Shown: piece by piece, positions 17,775 through 26,897 of the stretch
Position numbering within the stretch: position 1 is the stretch's first letter
Layout: each line of letters begins with the position of its first letter
Source of the DNA: an uncultured Bacteroidales bacterium
Lineage (GTDB): Bacteria > Bacteroidota > Bacteroidia > Bacteroidales > Paludibacteraceae
NCBI GenBank assembly: GCA_902785605.1
Contig: CACZZL010000005.1
Coordinates: 108,628-172,627, forward strand
Length of the DNA stretch: 64,000 nt
Direction of reading: 5' to 3'
Notes under the pieces: model-generated
The model's input: the letters and a program-made list of their open reading frames with translations, nothing else
What the model was told of the DNA's origin: nothing
Databases searched by the model: none
Translations under genes and position numbers: made by a program

Positions 17775-20700
17775 ATGAAAAACAATAGATTCAATCTTCG
17801 CGCGTTGCTGATCTCGTGTTTCCTGGTTGTAGGACTGTCAGCATTCGCTCAAATGTCGGTACAGGGAACTGTTGTTGACGCCGCAAACGGCGAACCGATC
17901 ATCGGTGCTTCTATCCTCGAAATGGGGACTACGAATGGTACCATTACCGATTTTGACGGTAACTTTACGCTTACCGTGAAATCCGGTGCGAAACTGGCTA
18001 TCTCCTATATGGGTTATAAAACGCAGGAGTTGGAGGCTAAACCGATCATGTCTGTTAAGATGGGCGAAGACTCCGAGCTCCTTGACGAAGTCGTTGTCGT
18101 TGGCTACGGTGTGGTTAAGAAAGGTGACGCAACCGGTTCTGTTACCGCTATTAAGCCGGATGACATGAACAAAGGTCTCACCACTTCGGCGCAAGACATG
18201 CTCCAAGGTAAGATCGCCGGTGTGAACGTGGTCGCAGCTGATGGTACCCCGGGTGGTGCCGGTTCGATCACAATCCGTGGTGGTGCTTCGCTGAACGCAT
18301 CCAACAACCCGTTGATCGTCATCGATGGTCTGGCTATGGATGATAACGGTATCCAAGGTGTGGCTAACCCGTTGTCCATGGTGAACCCGAATGATATCGA
18401 GAGCTTTACCGTCCTCAAGGATGCATCGGCAACGGCCATCTACGGTAGCCGTGCTTCGAACGGTGTCATCCTCATCACAACCAAGAAAGGTTCGAAAGGC
18501 AGCAAGCCTAAAGTAAGTTACGCCGGTAACATGTCTATCGGTACGCTCACCAATCGTACCCAAGTGCTGACGGCAGACCAACTTCGCGGATATGCTACCG
18601 CTTTAGGTCACGGGGAAGATAAAACGAATACCTTAGGTACGGCCAGCACGGATTGGCAGGATCAGATCTATCGTACTACCGTTTCTACCGACCATAACGT
18701 TTCGATCATGGGCGGTGTAAAGAACAAAGTAGTCGATATGCCGTATCGTGCTTCGGTTGGTTATACGCTCCAAAACGGTGCCATCAAAACATCGCAAATG
18801 CAGCGTGTTACCGCTTCGCTCAACCTCAGCCCGTCCTTCTTGGATAACCACTTGAATTTCAATATCAATACCAAGGGTATGTATATCTACAACCACTATC
18901 CTGCAGGGGTGGTTGGCGCGGCCCTTTCGATGGATCCGACGATGCCCGTTAGAGGCGAGGCAGTGAATGCCAATGGTGACGTGCTCGTTCCGCAAAACGT
19001 GTTGGATAATTGGTTCGACGGATACTACCAGCGCGTAGTGACTCCCTCCGGATATAATGATAACGCTTGGCCTTATACGACCAACGCACAGACCACAGGA
19101 AACCCTGCTGCTGCTTTAGCGCATAAGAACGATCGCGCGCATGCTGGTTCGTTCGTAGGTAATATTGAAGCGGACTACGCAATCCATGGACTCGAAGATC
19201 TGCATCTCCATGCTAACTTCGGTGCTGACTATTCTTATGGTAAGCAGCTCACCACCATTATGGACCGTAGCTATGAGAATCACTACTTCGGTTGGAACGG
19301 ATGGAGCGATTCGAGAAAGTACAACCTCCAGTTCTCGGCTTATGTACAATACGGACATGACTGGACAGAAGCTAATCAGCATTTTGATGCGATGATCGGT
19401 TATGAGAACCAGTATTTCTATCGTCATACCGAAAGCGACGGTTCTGGTTTCTATCAGTCTACCAATAATGACCCCGCATTGGCAGGCCAGCCCTATAACC
19501 GATATACTTCCATCTATATCACAGACAATGCACTGCAGTCTGTCTATGGTCGTATCAACTGGAATGGTTGGGATCAACTCCTCGTTACGGCTACCTTCCG
19601 TGCAGATGCTTCTTCTCGCTTCGCGAAATATAATTCGAAAGGCCAGAACGCTCGTTGGGGCTTGTTCCCGTCGCTCGCTATCGGATGGAAGATTAAAGAG
19701 ACGTTCATGAAGGATGTACACTGGATCAATGACTTCAAACTCCGTCTCGGCTACGGTATCACGGGTCAGCAAAACATCGGTCTCGACTATTATTACATGC
19801 CTACTTACACGACTTCTCAGGATCACGCGTACTATCCCGTTTTGGATGGTGGCACAGCCAACCCGTTGTACGCAGGTACCGATGCGAACGGCAACGCGGT
19901 GTACTACACCAGCCGTCCGGGCGTATATAATACGGACTTGACTTGGGAGAAGACCTATACTAGCAATATCGGTATTGACTTCGCGTTCCTGAACAACCGT
20001 ATCAACGGTAATATCGACTACTACCATCGTCGTACCAAAGACCTGTTAAGTGATGTCAATGTTTCGGCAGGTTCGAACTTCAAGAACCAGATGAAGGGTA
20101 ACATCGGTAGCCTTTATAACCAAGGTATTGAGTTCGCTATCAACGGAGTACTCGTGGATAAGAAGAACTTTAAGTGGGACTTGGGCTACAATGTTTCTTG
20201 GAACCAGAACAAGATCACCCAACTGCTCTCCGACGATCCGGACTACTTCGTGCCGGTAGGTGGTATCAGCTCGGGTACGGGTAACTCCATCCAGGCGCAT
20301 AAAGTAGGCGAGGCAGCATACTCCTTCCTCGTGTATGAGACGAAAGCGATGACCGATGATAACGGTGTGGTACATCATTACTTCATCGACCGAAACCAGG
20401 ATGGTCAGATCAACGATAAAGATAAATACATTTATCATAACCCCGCAGCGCCTGTTACGATGGGTCTCCAAACTAAGTTCCAATTCTACGGATTTGACTT
20501 GGGCATAACGCTCCGTGCTAACATCGGTAACTATGTGTACAACGATGTCTTGGCAGGCAACTTGCAATGGGTTGAGGCTGATAAGGTTTACCAGAACCAG
20601 AACGGCGGTTATCACTCTGTCTTGACTTCTGCTTTCAATTGTTACTACGGCGACAATATGCGTAGCGATGATATTCTTACTTATGTTTGGAACAGCACCA

Positions 20701-20990
20701 CGCAAGCTTACGAAGTGGGTGTAGATCCTAAGGATGGAAAAGTGATCAAGAACTCTAACTGGTATGCTTCGGACTTCTTCGTAGAGCGCGCATCGTTCTT
20801 GCGTATCGATAACATCACCCTCGGTTATAGCTTCAATAAGAAAGTACAAGGCCGTGCGTATGTTACCGTATCCAACCCCTGCGTATTCTCGAAATATAAA
20901 GGACTTGACCCGGAGGTCGGCGGTGGTATTGACAACAATATCTATCCCCGTAGCATGACTACCGTAATGGGTATCAGCCTCCAATTCTAA
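17775..20990 (+). CDS. SusC-like TonB-linked outer-membrane porin
   Basis: A 1071-residue SusC/RagA-family protein. A signal peptide ends near residue 26 (VVGLSAFAQ). A carboxypeptidase-regulatory-like domain (VQGTVVDAANGEPIIGASI, FDGNFTLTV) precedes the TonB box and plug (DEVVVVGYGVVKKGDATG). The SusC-type plug motifs SITIRGGASLNASNNPLIVIDG and ATAIYGSRASNGVILITTKKG follow. The rest is a 22-strand-type barrel ending with the aromatic terminal strand TTVMGISLQF. It imports oligosaccharides in complex with the SusD lipoprotein encoded 48 bp downstream. Given the starch-type SusD, malto-oligosaccharides are a reasonable guess. Confidence 0.95.
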   Translation: MKNNRFNLRALLISCFLVVGLSAFAQMSVQGTVVDAANGEPIIGASILEMGTTNGTITDFDGNFTLTVKSGAKLAISYMGYKTQELEAKPIMSVKMGEDSELLDEVVVVGYGVVKKGDATGSVTAIKPDDMNKGLTTSAQDMLQGKIAGVNVVAADGTPGGAGSITIRGGASLNASNNPLIVIDGLAMDDNGIQGVANPLSMVNPNDIESFTVLKDASATAIYGSRASNGVILITTKKGSKGSKPKVSYAGNMSIGTLTNRTQVLTADQLRGYATALGHGEDKTNTLGTASTDWQDQIYRTTVSTDHNVSIMGGVKNKVVDMPYRASVGYTLQNGAIKTSQMQRVTASLNLSPSFLDNHLNFNINTKGMYIYNHYPAGVVGAALSMDPTMPVRGEAVNANGDVLVPQNVLDNWFDGYYQRVVTPSGYNDNAWPYTTNAQTTGNPAAALAHKNDRAHAGSFVGNIEADYAIHGLEDLHLHANFGADYSYGKQLTTIMDRSYENHYFGWNGWSDSRKYNLQFSAYVQYGHDWTEANQHFDAMIGYENQYFYRHTESDGSGFYQSTNNDPALAGQPYNRYTSIYITDNALQSVYGRINWNGWDQLLVTATFRADASSRFAKYNSKGQNARWGLFPSLAIGWKIKETFMKDVHWINDFKLRLGYGITGQQNIGLDYYYMPTYTTSQDHAYYPVLDGGTANPLYAGTDANGNAVYYTSRPGVYNTDLTWEKTYTSNIGIDFAFLNNRINGNIDYYHRRTKDLLSDVNVSAGSNFKNQMKGNIGSLYNQGIEFAINGVLVDKKNFKWDLGYNVSWNQNKITQLLSDDPDYFVPVGGISSGTGNSIQAHKVGEAAYSFLVYETKAMTDDNGVVHHYFIDRNQDGQINDKDKYIYHNPAAPVTMGLQTKFQFYGFDLGITLRANIGNYVYNDVLAGNLQWVEADKVYQNQNGGYHSVLTSAFNCYYGDNMRSDDILTYVWNSTTQAYEVGVDPKDGKVIKNSNWYASDFFVERASFLRIDNITLGYSFNKKVQGRAYVTVSNPCVFSKYKGLDPEVGGGIDNNIYPRSMTTVMGISLQF

Positions 20991-21038
20991 TGAGTAAGCA
21001 ATGAGTAGAATTATGTAACTTAAAAATTAATTAGCGTT

Positions 21039-22760
21039 ATGAAATACACAAAAATAGTTTTAGCTACCTTATTAGGTATAGGTATGACAGCGTGTTCGTT
21101 GGATAGAACTCCGCTGGATCCTAATACGGACACTAATTTCAATAAAGATGCCGTGTTCGCTAAGTGCTACGCTACGTTCGGTACTACCGGACAAAAAGGT
21201 CCGGATGGTAACGGAGATGTGGATGGTATTGATGAGGGTACATCGTCCTTCTATCGTATGTTCTGGGAACTCAATGAGTTCTGTACCGACGAAGGTTGGT
21301 GGATCTGGAACGATGTAGGATTGGCGGATATCCGTACTCAGACTTGGAGTGCAAGCAACGACTTGGTTTACGGCTTGTATTCGCGTCTGAACTTCGATAT
21401 CACGCTGTGCAATTCGTTCCTCGATAAGACGGCCGAATATACCGATGCCGAGACTATGGCGCAACGCGCAGAAGTGCGCATGTTACGTGCGATTAACTTC
21501 TACTATCTGTTGGATATGTTCTATCGCGTGCCGTTCTCGCTGTCCGTATCTCCGGAAAAACCGATGCCGACTACGCGTCCCGACTTGTTCGCTTGGTTGG
21601 AGACGGAGTGTCTGGATCTGGAGAAAGATCCGTATATCATCCAAGCCGGACAACGTACCAATAAATACCGTGTTGATCAGGCCTGCGCATGGTTCCTGCT
21701 GATGCGTCTTTACCTCAACTCGGAGGTATATAACGAGTCCTCTCTCGGTGCTCGTGACGGTCAGGCACGTTATGCAGATGCGAAGCTGTATGCGAAGAAA
21801 TTGATGGATAGCCCGTACGGCCTCCATGGCTTTGATAAATCCTCGAAGACAGCCGTTGACTTGGCTGCAGAGCGTACCGCAGACCATGTGTACTTCTCTG
21901 CTTACCAGCAGTTGTTTATGGGCGATAACGATAATAACGGTGCGCAAGACGAGGCGATCTTCCTCATCTACCAAGATGCTATCCACTGCCTAAACTGGGG
22001 TGGTTCACGCTTCCTGGTCAGCGCTGTTCGCGATGCCAACTATGTTCCGTTCGGATCGACCGATACTTGGTCGTGCTTCCGTTCTTCGCCTGAGTTCGTA
22101 TTCTACTGGGTGGACCAAAGCAAAGCTTCCACTATTCTTAAGAATGAGTACCAAATGCCGGTTGCTTTAGGTGACGACCGTGCGATCATGGCATCGAAGA
22201 CCACGGCAGGAAAGAAGATGTCGTTGACCGGTAATGAGGCGGCTGATTTCTATGCTTCTTGGTCGGTGCTTAAGTTTACGGGTATTTACTCTACCGCCAA
22301 AACAACCACGCTCAAGGATATCGCGGGGAATGACTCGATCGTAGAGGCTCCGTGGATTTGGGCTTCGCCTGTTGGTGAGCCGAAATGGCCGGATACCGAT
22401 ATCCCCTTGTTCCGTTTGGCAGAGGCTTATCTGACCTACGCAGAGGCTTGCTATCGTACGGGCGAAACGGCTCCGGGCTTGGAGGCACTTAACTGCTTGC
22501 GTCGCCGTGCCAATGCTGCGGATCTTACTACGCTGGACGAAGAGACCTTATTGACCGAGTGGGCAAAAGAGTTCTGGTGCGAAGGTCGTCGTCGTACCGA
22601 CTTGATCCGTTTCGGACAATTTGCCGGCGCATCGTCTACCAAAGTATGGGAAGGACATAAGGCCGGTAAGGATGCAAAATACAATGTGTATCCGATTCCT
22701 GAGAAGGATGTTACCGCAAATGAGAACTTGAAAGGTATTAACGAAGAAATAGGCTACTAA
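21039..22760 (+). CDS. SusD-like glycan-binding lipoprotein, starch-type
   Basis: A 573-residue RagB/SusD-family protein with a lipoprotein signal (LGIGMTACS). The mature N-terminus resembles the starch SusD of Bacteroides thetaiotaomicron as I remember it: GQKGPDGNGDVDGIDEG, FYRMFWELNEFCTDEGWW, then TPR-like helices (RAEVRMLRAINFYYLLDMF) and a conserved end (DTDIPLFRLAEAYLTYAEA, WAKEFWCEGRRRTDLIRFG). SusD binds glycan at the surface and caps the SusC barrel. The likeness supports an alpha-glucan substrate, but no amylase or other alpha-glucosidase gene lies in this window, so the assignment rests on sequence resemblance only. Confidence 0.93.
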   Translation: MKYTKIVLATLLGIGMTACSLDRTPLDPNTDTNFNKDAVFAKCYATFGTTGQKGPDGNGDVDGIDEGTSSFYRMFWELNEFCTDEGWWIWNDVGLADIRTQTWSASNDLVYGLYSRLNFDITLCNSFLDKTAEYTDAETMAQRAEVRMLRAINFYYLLDMFYRVPFSLSVSPEKPMPTTRPDLFAWLETECLDLEKDPYIIQAGQRTNKYRVDQACAWFLLMRLYLNSEVYNESSLGARDGQARYADAKLYAKKLMDSPYGLHGFDKSSKTAVDLAAERTADHVYFSAYQQLFMGDNDNNGAQDEAIFLIYQDAIHCLNWGGSRFLVSAVRDANYVPFGSTDTWSCFRSSPEFVFYWVDQSKASTILKNEYQMPVALGDDRAIMASKTTAGKKMSLTGNEAADFYASWSVLKFTGIYSTAKTTTLKDIAGNDSIVEAPWIWASPVGEPKWPDTDIPLFRLAEAYLTYAEACYRTGETAPGLEALNCLRRRANAADLTTLDEETLLTEWAKEFWCEGRRRTDLIRFGQFAGASSTKVWEGHKAGKDAKYNVYPIPEKDVTANENLKGINEEIGY

Positions 22761-22823
22761 TAATAAGGTAACTTATTAATTAAATTTATTAACTAATTTT
22801 ATTAACTAAATTCATTAAGCATT

Positions 22824-24179
22824 ATGAAAAAATTTTATGCATTTGTAGCAGCTGCTTTGGTTAGCGTTGCTATGTTCGCAAGTCGTGAAGTGGTTCCGTC
22901 TGATGCCGACCTGGCTGCGTATGCAACCGGAACTTACACGATGTGTATCTACAATGACGGCGCGTGCAACGGTATCGTTCTGAATGGTACGTATGCAGGT
23001 TGGCCTAATGCTGCTGACCACGCTACTCTGCTTGACTTCGTAGCAGTAGAAGGTTTCGAAGGCTGGTATGTAGTTACTTGGGAAGATGCAACTGATCCTT
23101 CAGCTGACGGTGGTGTACAGGCTAAACCGATTCAATTGGACGGTAGCGGTCTGTTCAACTGGGATTACCAACTTGGTCCGGATGCAGAGTTGATTCGCGG
23201 TACTGCAGACTTGCTTCCCGGTAACAATGGTACTGAGGTTGATATCAAGAATATCGGAGCAGGTATCGTTGTAATTGATGTAAAGAGCTGGAAGAATAAT
23301 CCTTGTACAGCTGTATATCACACTTACAAAGTATCACTTGTTTCGCCGGATTGCAACGACGAGGACTATGTCGTTCCTGCTATCTCCGGTGGTTTCAATG
23401 GTTGGGCACAAGAGGCTATGACCATGAATGAGTTGAAGACTGCTGAGCGTCAGCAAGCCGAACTCCCGGGTGCTGTATTCGAAATCAGTTTCAGGGCTGC
23501 TGAGGGTTCAGAGTTCAAATTCCGTTCTGCTGCAGAGTGGGGCGCTGACTGGAGCAACGAGCTCAAAGCGTACAACGCAGAGGATGATGCATGGGGCGCA
23601 TTCAACGGTGGTGCAAACCTTGTACTTGGCGAAGAAACCGATATTATGTATGACCTTGGCGATCCGGACTTGTATTCTTGGAACAACTGCGAGAAACCTC
23701 AGCCGGTTGACTCAACAGTTTATTATACGGTTATCGGCGTAAAGGTACCGGCAGGTGCTCCTGAAGCAGGTGTTGAGATTATCGGTACGTTCGATAACTG
23801 GGCTGGTACTGCAATGGAACTCCTTAATACCGGTTGGTACTTTGCTGAACTTAATGTTATGGGATTCCAAGAGTTCAAGTTCCGTGAGGCTGGTACATGG
23901 AATAATGAGATCGTTTATGCTGAAAACGGTGCGGGCCTCGCAAATATGAAATTCGAGCAACTCTGGCTGGATGACAGCTACCATGGCACTCCTTGCAAGT
24001 GGATCGAGTTGGATCTCAGTGGCGAAGACTATGTATGGAAAGCTAACTGGGTTGCACCGGAGGAAGGTATCGAGAACGTAGTTCTGACCGAGAAGGCTCA
24101 GAAAGTAGTTGTTGACGGTGTTCTCTACATCATCCGTGACAACAAGATGTTCAACGTACAAGGTACTCAAGTTCGTTAA
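22824..24179 (+). CDS. SusE/SusF-like surface glycan-binding protein
   Basis: A 451-residue secreted protein with a short signal (MKKFYAFVAAALVSVAMFA); no clear lipobox cysteine follows. It has at least two repeated domains with GGFNGWAQEAMTMNE near residue 190 and GTFDNWAGTAMELLNTGWY near 325, each followed by FEFKFR or FQEFKFREAGTW. This is the pattern of the starch-binding CBM-like modules of SusE and SusF. The C-terminus ends with a compact sequence (KAQKVVVDGVLYIIRDNK, then FNVQGTQVR) resembling truncated T9SS-type sorting tails common in Bacteroidales. Its place after susD fits an accessory glycan-binding role. Substrate not proven. Confidence 0.75.
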   Translation: MKKFYAFVAAALVSVAMFASREVVPSDADLAAYATGTYTMCIYNDGACNGIVLNGTYAGWPNAADHATLLDFVAVEGFEGWYVVTWEDATDPSADGGVQAKPIQLDGSGLFNWDYQLGPDAELIRGTADLLPGNNGTEVDIKNIGAGIVVIDVKSWKNNPCTAVYHTYKVSLVSPDCNDEDYVVPAISGGFNGWAQEAMTMNELKTAERQQAELPGAVFEISFRAAEGSEFKFRSAAEWGADWSNELKAYNAEDDAWGAFNGGANLVLGEETDIMYDLGDPDLYSWNNCEKPQPVDSTVYYTVIGVKVPAGAPEAGVEIIGTFDNWAGTAMELLNTGWYFAELNVMGFQEFKFREAGTWNNEIVYAENGAGLANMKFEQLWLDDSYHGTPCKWIELDLSGEDYVWKANWVAPEEGIENVVLTEKAQKVVVDGVLYIIRDNKMFNVQGTQVR

Positions 24180-24216
24180 TCCGAACAACGCATCAGCCAT
24201 CACGGCTGAGCAAAAC

Positions 24217-24244
24217 AATAGCCCGGGCATCTGCTCGGGCTATT
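24217..24244 (+). terminator. Terminator of the MFS-Sus operon
   Basis: ATAGCCCG pairs with CGGGCTAT across a 10-nt loop, followed by TTTCTTTG. A smaller CAGCC/GGCTG hairpin lies just upstream at 24194-24208. Confidence 0.75.
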
Positions 24245-24324
24245 TCTTTGTTAGCACTCTGTACGTATCCTGTCGATACTATGTCGGAATCGCATCGGGG
24301 GAATATCGTATCCCACCAATACCT

Positions 24325-24345
24325 ATAATATACGTAGTATATTAT
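24325..24345 (-). terminator. Palindrome over the GH2 stop codon
   Basis: ATAATATAC, a 3-nt loop and GTATATTAT form a perfect inverted repeat that contains the stop codon of the GH2 gene (24342-24344). It may stabilise or end the galactose transcript; there is no strong T-run. Confidence 0.4.
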
Positions 24346-26837
24346 TCCGTGATTTTGAATTCTCCCTTATTCCCCTTCTTTATAATGAACGTACATTGTC
24401 CGGCAAAAGCGTGCATCTGTGGCTCTACAAACGAATCCAAACAAGCGGCATCTCCATTAGCAGCAGCTACAAAGCCATTTCCTTCATACCGAATCAGGTT
24501 ATTAGCCTTCGGGCAGATGTTTCCGTCTTTGTCAACTACCTTTATTGTATAATAGCACAACTCTTCAGGTTTCTCATCCTTATTGGCCCAAACAACTTCC
24601 AAATGATCCGGTTCGCCGGCAGTCTTAATACATTCTCGCGCTGCTTCCTTTCCATTCTCGTCATAGGCCACCACTTCTATTTGCCCTGCCTCATAAGGCA
24701 CGTCAAACCACATCAGACGATAGCGCGGTAATAACTCCGGTCTCGGCGCAGAACCCCATATCGGCGGAACAAAATCACCCACTTTCGGCATCTCACTAAC
24801 ATTAGCCTCTAACCCTTCGCCTTTAGCCTCTATCCTTTCGCCTTTCGCCATTAACTCTGTCTCTTCTTTCGTCGCAAAGCGTAACTTGCCGTAACTCTTA
24901 CCGTTCACAAACAACTCCGCACTCGGATACGTCGTGTAACAGAATACAGGCACTAAATCCCCTTCGCTCCAATTCCAGTGTGGCAGCACATGCAAAGTCG
25001 CGTCCTCTTTGTTCCACTGACTCCGATACAGCCAATACCTGTCTTTCGGAAGCGAAGCCAAGTCAATAATGCCGAAATAACTGCTGTGACTTGGCCATGC
25101 GTCTGTATCGTACGGAGAAGGTTCTCCTAAGTAGTCAAATCCCGTCCACACAAACTGTCCCAAAGTCCAGTTATAGTCGTCCTGTAACTGAAAATCCTGT
25201 TCCGGTAGTCCTGCCCATGGACAGTATTCCACATCATATCCGCTGCTCTGATAATCCTCATACATCGCGAAATCTTTCAATATAGCAGGAATCTTATACA
25301 CGCCGCGGCTGGATACCGTACTGGCTGTCTCCGAACCCAATATCATCTTCTGTGGCAGGTTCTCATAGCCCTCTTCGTACCGACTCGTACGATAATTGAA
25401 TCCCGGCAATTCTACCGCTGCGCCAAAACCGTTATGAATCACATGCATCGCTTGGTCCATGCCGTTCGTCACCGGTCGGGTAGGATCTAACTGGTGGAAG
25501 AGATCTTGCAGCATCGTTACAATCTCAATACCATCCGGCAGCACTTGGTTCCACACCTCGTTTCCGCTGCTCCACAACATCACACATGGGTCATTGCGGT
25601 AGTGCTTCACCATATTCGTGACATCCGCACGCCACCACTCATTAAACTCCTTGCTGTAGTCATTCTCCGTCTTCCCACAGTTCCATACATCAAACGGCTC
25701 GATCATCATCATCAGACCCATCTCATTGCACAACTGCACTAACTGCGGATCCGGCATGTTATGACTCGTCCGAATCGCATCACACCCCATGTCTTTAAGC
25801 ATCGTCAATTGGTGCCGCAACGCATCCTTATGTACAGCCGCACCTAACGGACCCAAATCATGATGCAGGCATACGCCCTTGAATTTCCTTGTCTCACCGT
25901 TCAACTGAAAACCGTGCTCCGGTGTATAACTCAGACTCCGAATACCAAACACCGTCTCTTTCTCGTCAATGAGTTCTGAAGGCTGATGGCTGACTTCTGA
26001 CTGCTTATAAACTCTCGTACGCGCGGTATACAGATACGGTGTCTCCGGACTCCACAAATGCGGATTCTTCACCTCCGCTACCGCTTGCTGTCCTTCCGCA
26101 CTTGCTACTACTTTGCCGTTAAACAAGATATCGGTCTTAATTTTTAATTCTTCATTTTTAATTTTTAATTCTTCAACACCGTTCTGCAACTCAACCTCTA
26201 TGGTGATCTGTGCAAACTCTTTGCTGATCTTCGGTGTACGAACCAGCACACCAAATGTCGGGATATGAATCGGGTGGGTTTCTACCAAGTGTACATTCCT
26301 ATACAAGCCTGCACCGGGATACCAACGGCTCTGTTGGGGCTTGTTCTCCAGATACACATCAATATCCACACTGTCACCGGTCATTAACTCAGGCAGAATA
26401 TAACAGTCAAACGTGTTGTACCCGTAGGGCCAATACACCATCTCTTCTCCGTTGACATACACGTCTGCATGACTCATCGCACCGTCAAACACCAGTGTGT
26501 AGAATTTTTCCTTATCCACTGCTACGCGCGTATGATAATGACCCTTACCCATCCAGGGGAGTCCACCACTACGGCCTGTTTTCCAGGTCGGCTCTTTCTC
26601 TCCGTTCTGCACAACGATCACTTCCTGTAAGTCGTTTGCACGGTCAAAAGGACCGCTGATGGCCCAATCGTGCGGAACAGTAACATCTTCCCATACGGGA
26701 TTCTCTGTCGTGTCATGCGTAAACTGCCATTGTCGCAACAAGGTGTCTGTGCGTACAGGCTGCTTCGTGGAACATGAATACAACACCATGCTACTAATCA
26801 GCAGCATGGTGTACATGATATTGAGTGGAACTTTCAT
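24342..26837 (-). CDS. Glycoside hydrolase family 2 beta-galactosidase, lipoprotein
   Basis: An 831-residue enzyme with a lipoprotein signal (MVLYSC at about residues 17-22). An N-terminal sugar-binding domain (DVTVPHDWAISGPFD) and immunoglobulin-like domain precede the TIM barrel. The acid/base glutamate is in SSGNEVWNQ and the nucleophile in ILGSETAST, both GH2 hallmarks; CDAIRTSHNMPDP also matches. The C-terminal region resembles the DUF4982-type extension of Bacteroidales beta-galactosidases. It should release galactose that GalM and GalK then process. Three in-frame tandem arrays occur: residues 220-234 (ELKIKNEELKIK), 279-287 (within KQSEVSHQPSEL) and 661-678 (AKGERIEAKGEGLEA). Its ATG lies inside another array. 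Confidence 0.92.
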   Translation of the reverse strand: MKVPLNIMYTMLLISSMVLYSCSTKQPVRTDTLLRQWQFTHDTTENPVWEDVTVPHDWAISGPFDRANDLQEVIVVQNGEKEPTWKTGRSGGLPWMGKGHYHTRVAVDKEKFYTLVFDGAMSHADVYVNGEEMVYWPYGYNTFDCYILPELMTGDSVDIDVYLENKPQQSRWYPGAGLYRNVHLVETHPIHIPTFGVLVRTPKISKEFAQITIEVELQNGVEELKIKNEELKIKTDILFNGKVVASAEGQQAVAEVKNPHLWSPETPYLYTARTRVYKQSEVSHQPSELIDEKETVFGIRSLSYTPEHGFQLNGETRKFKGVCLHHDLGPLGAAVHKDALRHQLTMLKDMGCDAIRTSHNMPDPQLVQLCNEMGLMMMIEPFDVWNCGKTENDYSKEFNEWWRADVTNMVKHYRNDPCVMLWSSGNEVWNQVLPDGIEIVTMLQDLFHQLDPTRPVTNGMDQAMHVIHNGFGAAVELPGFNYRTSRYEEGYENLPQKMILGSETASTVSSRGVYKIPAILKDFAMYEDYQSSGYDVEYCPWAGLPEQDFQLQDDYNWTLGQFVWTGFDYLGEPSPYDTDAWPSHSSYFGIIDLASLPKDRYWLYRSQWNKEDATLHVLPHWNWSEGDLVPVFCYTTYPSAELFVNGKSYGKLRFATKEETELMAKGERIEAKGEGLEANVSEMPKVGDFVPPIWGSAPRPELLPRYRLMWFDVPYEAGQIEVVAYDENGKEAARECIKTAGEPDHLEVVWANKDEKPEELCYYTIKVVDKDGNICPKANNLIRYEGNGFVAAANGDAACLDSFVEPQMHAFAGQCTFIIKKGNKGEFKITE
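24802..24857 (-). repeat. Heptamer array, TTCGCCT class, 8 units (in GH2 gene)
   Basis: Eight units in exact 7-bp register: TTAGCCT, CTAACCC, TTCGCCT, TTAGCCT, CTATCCT, TTCGCCT, TTCGCCA, TTAACTC. It encodes the GERIEAKGEGLEA stretch. A related array is at 35927-35962. Confidence 0.9.
25976..26003 (-). repeat. Heptamer array, CTGAxxx class, 4 units (in GH2 gene)
   Basis: Units CTGAAGG, CTGATGG, CTGACTT, CTGACTG. The same class is found in the ABC-F gene at 2124-2158; the peptides are alike (QSEVSHQPSEL here, SAVSSQPSEIS there). Confidence 0.9.
26137..26178 (-). repeat. Heptamer array, TTAATTT class, 6 units (in GH2 gene)
   Basis: Units TTAATTT, TTAATTC, TTCATTT, TTAATTT, TTAATTC, TTCAACA in exact register. 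Total 42 bp, a multiple of three, so the frame is kept. Confidence 0.92.
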
Positions 26838-26897
26838 CTTTCAACTTTCAACTATAAAACTTCTTTCAACTTTAAACTTTCAACTTTAAACTTTACA
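26831..26897 (-). repeat. Heptamer array, CTTTCAA class, galM/GH2 junction
   Basis: Units CTTTCAT, CTTTCAA, CTTTCAA, CTATAAA, then ACTT, then CTTTCAA, CTTTAAA, CTTTCAA, CTTTAAA, CTTTACA. It runs from the galM stop through the whole 55-bp gap into the GH2 start codon. The same ACTT interruption occurs in the array inside rimO at 12178-12237. Confidence 0.92.

Noticed and set aside
22761-22823. Another tandem array before the SusE-like gene
   Set aside because: ATTAACT-type words recur at about 13 bp but the stretch is simply A/T-rich and the register is poor.
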